Made by a program: the position numbers and the translations under genes. DNA of 11,142 bases from an uncultured Bacteroidales bacterium (lineage in GTDB: Bacteria > Bacteroidota > Bacteroidia > Bacteroidales > UBA932), in contig CALEJC010000075.1 in NCBI GenBank assembly GCA_937898205.1, positions 1-11,142 on the forward strand, given 5' to 3'. Below are positions 6,268-11,142 of the stretch, piece by piece. The notes beneath the pieces are model-generated. The model did not search any database and was not told the DNA's origin. It was given only the letters and a program-made list of their open reading frames with translations. Each line of letters begins with the position of its first letter. The first letter of the stretch is position 1.

Positions 6268-8230
6268 ATTAGGTTTTCCGTTGATCGTTCTTCTGGGCTT
6301 GACTGTTATTTCTTGCAGTCAAGCGCGGAAGTTATCTATGGTCCGACAGAATGAGATCAATGTTGCAATCGCACTTCCTGCGGAGAAGGAGGAACAAGCA
6401 GTTGCTCTAGATCCGGAGACGCTTAGAGCCAAAAGAGACACCCTCACAATCACAGATATTGAAGGAAATGAGGTGATAGTGATGAATGCTGTCAAGGATG
6501 AGCAGACAGGTGAGATGGTTGCCGTCTCTCAACTGGATGCTGCAGTGATTGTGACAAGGTTTAGAAATGTGGCAGAAAGGTTAGGGAAGATATATCTTGA
6601 GTTTCAGGTTATTGTGCCTCCCGAGATGCAGGATAGCAAGTGGCAGCTCCGTCTGCATCCTGATATGTTTATCCTTGAGGATAGCATCAGACTTGAAGAT
6701 CTTTATATCACAGGTGATGCCTATAGGGAGTCGCAATTGCGTGGATATCAGCACTATGAGAGATTTCTTTCTCGTGTTGTGACAGATAGCACAAAACTGA
6801 TAGATTTAAGAAATCTTGATCTGTTTATAGAAAGAAATATCCCGAAGTTGTATGCATATAAAAACGATACCAGCTATGTGGCTCTGGAGGATTTTAGGGG
6901 TGTCTTTGGTGTGAGTGAGGTGGAGGCTATTGACCATTATACGCGCAGGTATCTGGTCAAACGCAATGAGAGGCTGCTGGCTCTAAGGGATGGTAAATGG
7001 CAAAAATATGTCAAGTCTCCGATTGTGACCGAAGGCATCAGGCTTGATACTGTCATGACGGGTGAGACCGGGGAATTTATCTATAGTTATATCCAAGAGA
7101 TAAAGACTCGTCCTCGTCTGCGTAAGGTGGATCTCAAACTCTCAGGAGAAATATACGATCAGGCTGAATGTATATACAAGATCCCACAAAGTCAGCCTCT
7201 TACCTTTTATGTGAGTTCGGTCAGCAGTTTTGCCGATAAGACACCTCGATACCTGACACGAGTCATCTCAAGAAATCTGGAGACTTCCCAAAGCAGCATA
7301 ATAGATTTCAAGGTAGGAAGTAGCGAGATTGATGATAAACTTGGCGCCAACCATGTCGAGATAACTAAGATCAAGTCTACTCTCAGATCTTTACTTCAGA
7401 GTAGTGAGGTGGAACTTGACTCGATAACAATAATAGCCTCAGCTTCTCCGGAAGGTAAGCTTCAAAACAATCTCTCACTTAGCTACCGTAGAGCCAGAGC
7501 TGTATCTGACTATTTCTCAAGGTATGTGAGAGCAACGCGTGACTCACTCAGACGAGATGAGGGTGTGATACTTCACATTGACAAGGAAAGCGAAGATGCA
7601 TATAAGGCAGCAAGCTCCAGAGAAATCAGTTTTATCTCCCATAGTGGAGGCGAAAACTGGGATATGCTCAAGTCAATTGCTGATGCTGACACGCTCTTGA
7701 CTGCGGAAGAAAAGCAGGATCTGGCAGTCATCTATAATGAATCGGATTTTGATAAAAGGGAGGGCTTGCTGAGGTTGAAATCGTTTTATCCACTTATTAA
7801 AGACAGCTATTTCCCGCTTTTGAGGACTGTGAGATTTGATTTTCATCTACATAGAAAAGGCATGATCAAAGATACTGTCCACACTACCATACTGGATAGT
7901 GCCTATATGAGAGGAGTGGAACTGCTTGTGGATCATGATTATGAAGAAGCGATCAAGTATCTGAGTCCGTATAAGGATTTCAATACTGCATTGACATTGC
8001 TTGCTCTAGACAGAAACTACTCTGCTCTGGAGATCCTTAAAGAATGTAAGATGACAGCCCAGGTCAATTATCTGCTTGCCATCATTTATGCGCGCCAGGG
8101 CAAGGAAAGAGATGCCGTGGAAGCCTACATCAGAAGCTGCCAGCAGGAAGCCTCATATATTCATAGAGGCAATCTTGACCCTGAAATATCAATGCTAATC
8201 AATAAATATAATTTAAACCAAATCAATTAA
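6257..8230 (+). CDS. Fimbrial-operon lipoprotein with OmpA-like domain and TPR-like tail
   Basis: The 657-aa protein has a lipoprotein signal, MKCRLGFPLIVLLGLTVISC (C20). Residues about 25-345 look like beta-rich domains of unknown type. An OmpA-like peptidoglycan-binding domain follows (about 349-455): a strand with F351 in IDFKVGSSEI, then ASPEG (396-400) and NNLSLSYRRARAVSDYF. The usual TDxxG is SPEG here, a form I associate with Bacteroidales fimbrial-locus proteins of the DUF3868 kind. Residues about 549-655 contain TPR-like helices (EEAIKYL, NYLLAIIYARQGKERDAVEAY). It probably links the fimbrial machinery to the cell wall; this is inference. I chose ATG 6257 over 6233 because it places the lipobox at the expected distance. 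The gene overlaps ssb by 11 nt, and the fimbrillin gene starts 10 nt after it. Confidence 0.75.
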   Translation: MKCRLGFPLIVLLGLTVISCSQARKLSMVRQNEINVAIALPAEKEEQAVALDPETLRAKRDTLTITDIEGNEVIVMNAVKDEQTGEMVAVSQLDAAVIVTRFRNVAERLGKIYLEFQVIVPPEMQDSKWQLRLHPDMFILEDSIRLEDLYITGDAYRESQLRGYQHYERFLSRVVTDSTKLIDLRNLDLFIERNIPKLYAYKNDTSYVALEDFRGVFGVSEVEAIDHYTRRYLVKRNERLLALRDGKWQKYVKSPIVTEGIRLDTVMTGETGEFIYSYIQEIKTRPRLRKVDLKLSGEIYDQAECIYKIPQSQPLTFYVSSVSSFADKTPRYLTRVISRNLETSQSSIIDFKVGSSEIDDKLGANHVEITKIKSTLRSLLQSSEVELDSITIIASASPEGKLQNNLSLSYRRARAVSDYFSRYVRATRDSLRRDEGVILHIDKESEDAYKAASSREISFISHSGGENWDMLKSIADADTLLTAEEKQDLAVIYNESDFDKREGLLRLKSFYPLIKDSYFPLLRTVRFDFHLHRKGMIKDTVHTTILDSAYMRGVELLVDHDYEEAIKYLSPYKDFNTALTLLALDRNYSALEILKECKMTAQVNYLLAIIYARQGKERDAVEAYIRSCQQEASYIHRGNLDPEISMLINKYNLNQIN

Positions 8231-8240
8231 TTACTTTTCT

Positions 8241-9329
8241 ATGAAACGCTTTGTTTTATTTGGCGCCTGGGCTGCTATTATGGGCTTGTGCGCTTGTAAC
8301 AAGGAAAACACTTCTGTGCTTCCTTTAATGCAGAATAGTGAGAAATCATGTGCTCTGTCGGTCAAGCTCAATGAACATCTAAATGTCAGCACCAAAGTGA
8401 CCGGGATCCGTGATGAGGCCGAGGTCGCTTTTCAAAACGTGCAGATTTTTGTGTTCCGATCAGTAGCTGAAGGATCATCCGAGCCGGAAGTTCTAGATGC
8501 CTGCGTGTCCAAGTCTTCCGCTCCATTTACTGATATCCAACTCAGCTGCACGATCGGCAGACGTGAGGTCTGGGTTGTGGTCAATGCGGACGCAGATTAT
8601 TGTGCAGACGGTTCTGTCCGCACAAAGGCTGATCTGCTTGCAAAGACCTCCCAACTGGAAAGCAATAAAGCCAATCAACTACTGATGATCGGGAATGTCA
8701 TTACAGACCTCCTGCCGGGCAAGATGAAGGTTGAGGTGCCGGTGGTGCGTGCTTGTGCAAAGGTCGTTTTGCAGAGCATCAAGAACGATATGGAAGCTGT
8801 TGCCTATCGTGGTAAAGACTATTTTAAAATCAAAGATATCTACCTTACCAACGTGCCTGCCAGCATCGACTATACTTGCTCAAGGAAGGCAGCCAACCTC
8901 AGCGAGAGCCAGTGGTATGCCAGACGACAGAAAGAGACTGATGCTCGCAAGTCAGCCTTGATACTTGACACTCAATCGCCCAAGACGCTTGACTATGGCT
9001 CTACCTATAATAATGTCCACACTTTCTATAGTTTCCCTAATGAATGTCCGCCAAATGAGGACGAGCTATGGTCTCCAAGAGCTACGCGACTGGTGATTGA
9101 AGCAGAGTTCTTTGACGGGACAAAATATCATACATGTTACTATCCGATCACGCTCTACAATGAAAGCAGTGCTACAGGACTGGAGAGAAACAAGCAGTAT
9201 TTTGTCAATCTCACCGTCAAAAGACCCGGATCTGATCACCCGGATAAGAAGGTAGAGTTTGAAACCATATCCGGCTCTATCACTGTTGCCAAATGGGATA
9301 CGGGGGAGACTTACACAGAAACCATTTAA
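8241..9329 (+). CDS. FimA/Mfa1-like fimbrillin (major fimbrial subunit candidate)
   Basis: This is a 362-aa type V fimbrial subunit precursor. It has a lipoprotein signal ending LCAC (C19), consistent with export as a lipoprotein before polymerisation. Residues 38-62 (CALSVKLN to IRDEAEVAFQ) match the early strand and the cleavage region: in Porphyromonas an Arg-specific protease removes the first strand so that a neighbour can fill the groove. R57 in TGIRDEAEV, or K52, is a candidate site. The following QNVQIFVFRS is a hallmark strand of the family. The C-terminus, VAKWDTGETYTETI, ends like known fimbrillins, whose last strand serves in donor-strand exchange. It stands directly before the FimB/Mfa2 anchor gene, which fits a main stalk subunit, though a minor subunit is possible. 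No Shine-Dalgarno is seen (ttacttttct precedes the ATG). Confidence 0.82.
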   Translation: MKRFVLFGAWAAIMGLCACNKENTSVLPLMQNSEKSCALSVKLNEHLNVSTKVTGIRDEAEVAFQNVQIFVFRSVAEGSSEPEVLDACVSKSSAPFTDIQLSCTIGRREVWVVVNADADYCADGSVRTKADLLAKTSQLESNKANQLLMIGNVITDLLPGKMKVEVPVVRACAKVVLQSIKNDMEAVAYRGKDYFKIKDIYLTNVPASIDYTCSRKAANLSESQWYARRQKETDARKSALILDTQSPKTLDYGSTYNNVHTFYSFPNECPPNEDELWSPRATRLVIEAEFFDGTKYHTCYYPITLYNESSATGLERNKQYFVNLTVKRPGSDHPDKKVEFETISGSITVAKWDTGETYTETI

Positions 9330-9331
9330 TT

Positions 9332-10159
9332 ATGAGGGGCTGCTTAGACCTAGGGCGTCTGCTATCTGCGTTGCTGGTGGTAGCCCCACTTTTTGCCTGC
9401 TCCTGTACAGTTAAGGAAGACCGCTCACTGTGTCCATGCTATACATTTGTCGACTTGACTCACTATATCAATTCCGGACACAAAACTGCTCTTGTGACTG
9501 TCAGGTCCGGGTCAGAAACCTGTTCTGAAGAGATTGAACTGATCAACTATGAAGATAGACCCTACGAATTGGCGTTGCCCAAGGGGACTAATCATATTTC
9601 AGTAATCAGCGGCCTCAAGAACACACACATAAAGTCAGACTCCCTGGTGACTCCCTATGGGCTTGAGTCTGATGCTTTGTGGGTATACAACGAGAAGTTT
9701 GTCTGCAATGACGATCAGTACAATCTCACGGCTGTGCCTCGCAAAAACTTCTGTAAGATGACAATCATCGTGGTCGGATTGACACCGGGGCAGGAGTATG
9801 ATTTCTCATTTAGGGTCAAGGCTGACTGCAATGCCATCGACCTATATGATTCGGAGGCTCTTGAAGGCGAATTTTATGGCCCTGCAACCCAGTCCGGCAC
9901 GCTCGGCTTGTTTTCCGTCTGCCTGCCCAGACAGAAGAGCAGCAATCTGCTGATGGATATCTGTGATCATAGCAATGAAGAAGTAGTTGAGGCTGTGCAC
10001 ACAATTGACGTAGGAAGCAGGTTGAGCCAGGAAGGCTATGACTGGACAAGAGCAGATCTGCTTGATGTCAATGTCACCGTAGATTATTCGTCTATGGATG
10101 CTTCTATTGAGATTGTCCGATGGATTGACGATGATAAATATATAGATGTTGAGATATAA
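9332..10159 (+). CDS. FimB/Mfa2-type fimbrial anchor lipoprotein
   Basis: This 275-aa lipoprotein fits the FimB/Mfa2 family, which caps and anchors type V fimbriae at the outer membrane and limits their length. The N-terminus has a hydrophobic signal (LLSALLVVAPLFAC), with C23 or C25 as the lipidated residue, and then the family's typical VKEDRSLCPCY (27-37). The rest is consistent with two beta-sandwich domains: residues such as NHISVISGLKN in the first half and MTIIVVGLTPGQEYDF in the second. The start is ATG 9332, two bases after the fimbrillin stop; the upstream in-frame ATG at 9293 would overlap fimbrillin and spoil the signal peptide. Its stop codon overlaps the next start (taATGa). Its place right after the fimbrillin matches mfa1-mfa2 and fimA-fimB. 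Confidence 0.85.
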   Translation: MRGCLDLGRLLSALLVVAPLFACSCTVKEDRSLCPCYTFVDLTHYINSGHKTALVTVRSGSETCSEEIELINYEDRPYELALPKGTNHISVISGLKNTHIKSDSLVTPYGLESDALWVYNEKFVCNDDQYNLTAVPRKNFCKMTIIVVGLTPGQEYDFSFRVKADCNAIDLYDSEALEGEFYGPATQSGTLGLFSVCLPRQKSSNLLMDICDHSNEEVVEAVHTIDVGSRLSQEGYDWTRADLLDVNVTVDYSSMDASIEIVRWIDDDKYIDVEI

Positions 10160-11142
10160 TGAAAAGATTATCAAAGTATTATAAGTTTGTAATATTACTT
10201 CTTCTTCCATTACTGTGGTCGTGCGAGCCGGATAAGTATCCTACGGAATTTGCAGAAGAAGAGGTCAGGCTCCGCCTGAATGATATCCGGAGATATGATA
10301 CCAGATCTGCCTATGGAGATGGTGCTGACCGGATTTTTACCGGAGCAGAGCTCTTTGTCTACAATAGCACTACCGGAGCTCTGGAGATTCAACGCCACAT
10401 CAATCCTGAAGATCTGGGTAATGCCATATCTGTCAAGCTTTTACGCGGATATCAATATGATTTCTATCTTCTAGGAAATATCTATAGGATAAGCAAAAGC
10501 AATGGCGCAAAAGAAGCCATAGAGGCTCCATATACTGAAGATGAAATCAGAAACTATAAATATAGATTTGATGGATCTGATATTGACTCTGAATACCGAC
10601 ACGAGAGACTTGACGAAATCTCTCGCTATGGTGTCCCTTTATGCTGGAAGCAATTGTCGGTAGATCCTTTTTCCGCAGGAATGTTGAATATCGATATGAG
10701 ACGCATGTTCTCCAGGCTTAGGCTGGTTATAGACCACAAAGGACTCTCCGGGTCATCTCTTTCTGATTTTGTTGATGGCAAGGTCAATATTAAACAAGTC
10801 AATATCTCTATGACTCCTTTTGCTGATCGAGGCTCAAAAGCTCAGACATCATCAGAAGTTTTGGCTCAAGGAGATTATGAGCATGTTATGGACAATGACA
10901 ACGGCAGAGAGTATATCTTCTATGTGCCCGAAAACATGCAGGGGGAGCTCCTGCCGTCCAATATAGATCCTCAGCTGAAGAATCAAGATGTGATAATTTC
11001 TGCTCACAACCAATCTTTAGCTCAATGTCTGACCTATCTGGAGTTCAAGGGGAGTCTTAACGGAGATGCCGGTTTTACGGGAGATGCAACCTACAGGTTT
11101 TATTTAGGTAAAAATGCTACCTCTAACTTTGATGTTGAGGGT
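10159..11142 (+). CDS. DUF4906-type fimbria-associated lipoprotein (3' end outside window)
   Basis: A frame opens with ATG 10159, sharing bases with the previous stop, and stays open to the window edge (328 residues). The signal ends LLWSC (C22). The N-terminal domain (about 35-110) resembles a fimbrillin-type strand order: VRLRLNDIRRYDTRSA, GAELFVYNS, then a YDFYLLGN strand. Around residues 292-320, TYLEFKG followed later by YRFYLGKNATSNFDVEG matches, from memory, the DUF4906 domain of Bacteroidales fimbrial loci (TYxEFKG and YRFYLGxN..xDFNV). By its place after the anchor gene it is probably an accessory or tip subunit, comparable to Mfa3-Mfa5 or FimC-FimE; this is inference. DUF4906 proteins can be much longer, so a large part may be missing here. 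Confidence 0.75.
   Translation, partial: MKRLSKYYKFVILLLLPLLWSCEPDKYPTEFAEEEVRLRLNDIRRYDTRSAYGDGADRIFTGAELFVYNSTTGALEIQRHINPEDLGNAISVKLLRGYQYDFYLLGNIYRISKSNGAKEAIEAPYTEDEIRNYKYRFDGSDIDSEYRHERLDEISRYGVPLCWKQLSVDPFSAGMLNIDMRRMFSRLRLVIDHKGLSGSSLSDFVDGKVNIKQVNISMTPFADRGSKAQTSSEVLAQGDYEHVMDNDNGREYIFYVPENMQGELLPSNIDPQLKNQDVIISAHNQSLAQCLTYLEFKGSLNGDAGFTGDATYRFYLGKNATSNFDVEG

Noticed and set aside
9842..10210. A 122-residue minus-strand frame over the anchor gene end
   Set aside because: It lies entirely opposite the FimB/Mfa2-type gene and the start of the next gene, and shows no domain or promoter of its own.

Overview
The window looks like chromosome of a member of the order Bacteroidales (phylum Bacteroidota). 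The reasons are promoter-like elements close to TAnnTTTG, a near absence of Shine-Dalgarno sites in front of several genes, many small lipoproteins, and above all a type V (FimA/Mfa1-like) fimbrial operon, a class known from Porphyromonas and Bacteroides. Base composition is moderate throughout. I see no insertion sequence, tRNA, rRNA or CRISPR array. All assignments come from reading motifs by eye; no database search was run.

Region 1 (2-1463): the 3' part of a GH51 alpha-L-arabinofuranosidase gene, whose beginning lies outside the window. A strong hairpin terminator follows, and a promoter-like box sits directly on its downstream edge.

Region 2 (1464-5321, + strand): four tightly packed genes that read as one operon. 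They encode an ABC ATPase and its NatB-like permease, then a 5'-nucleotidase split into two separate lipoproteins with the C-terminal half encoded first. Spacings are 2 nt, a 19-nt overlap, and 2 nt. A hairpin followed by a T-rich stretch at 5499-5529 looks like the terminator, and it lies inside the coding sequence of the convergent gene.

Region 3 (5308-5919): a minus-strand gene for a small Cys4 zinc-ribbon protein of a Bacteroidota family. It overlaps the end of the nucleotidase gene by 14 bp and has a very good TAnnTTTG promoter. The 240 bp between it and the next gene carry a cluster of CAGAT/ATCTG half-sites that could be an operator.

Region 4 (5920-11142, + strand): a short SSB-like protein gene overlaps a large OmpA/TPR-type lipoprotein gene. 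Next come a fimbrillin, a FimB/Mfa2-type anchor protein and a DUF4906-type protein that runs off the window. The last four genes are packed within 0-10 nt of each other and all carry lipoprotein signals, as expected for a cell-surface fimbria exported as lipoprotein precursors. The OmpA/TPR protein probably ties the system to the cell wall. The SSB-like gene, at the head of this run, is the odd member.
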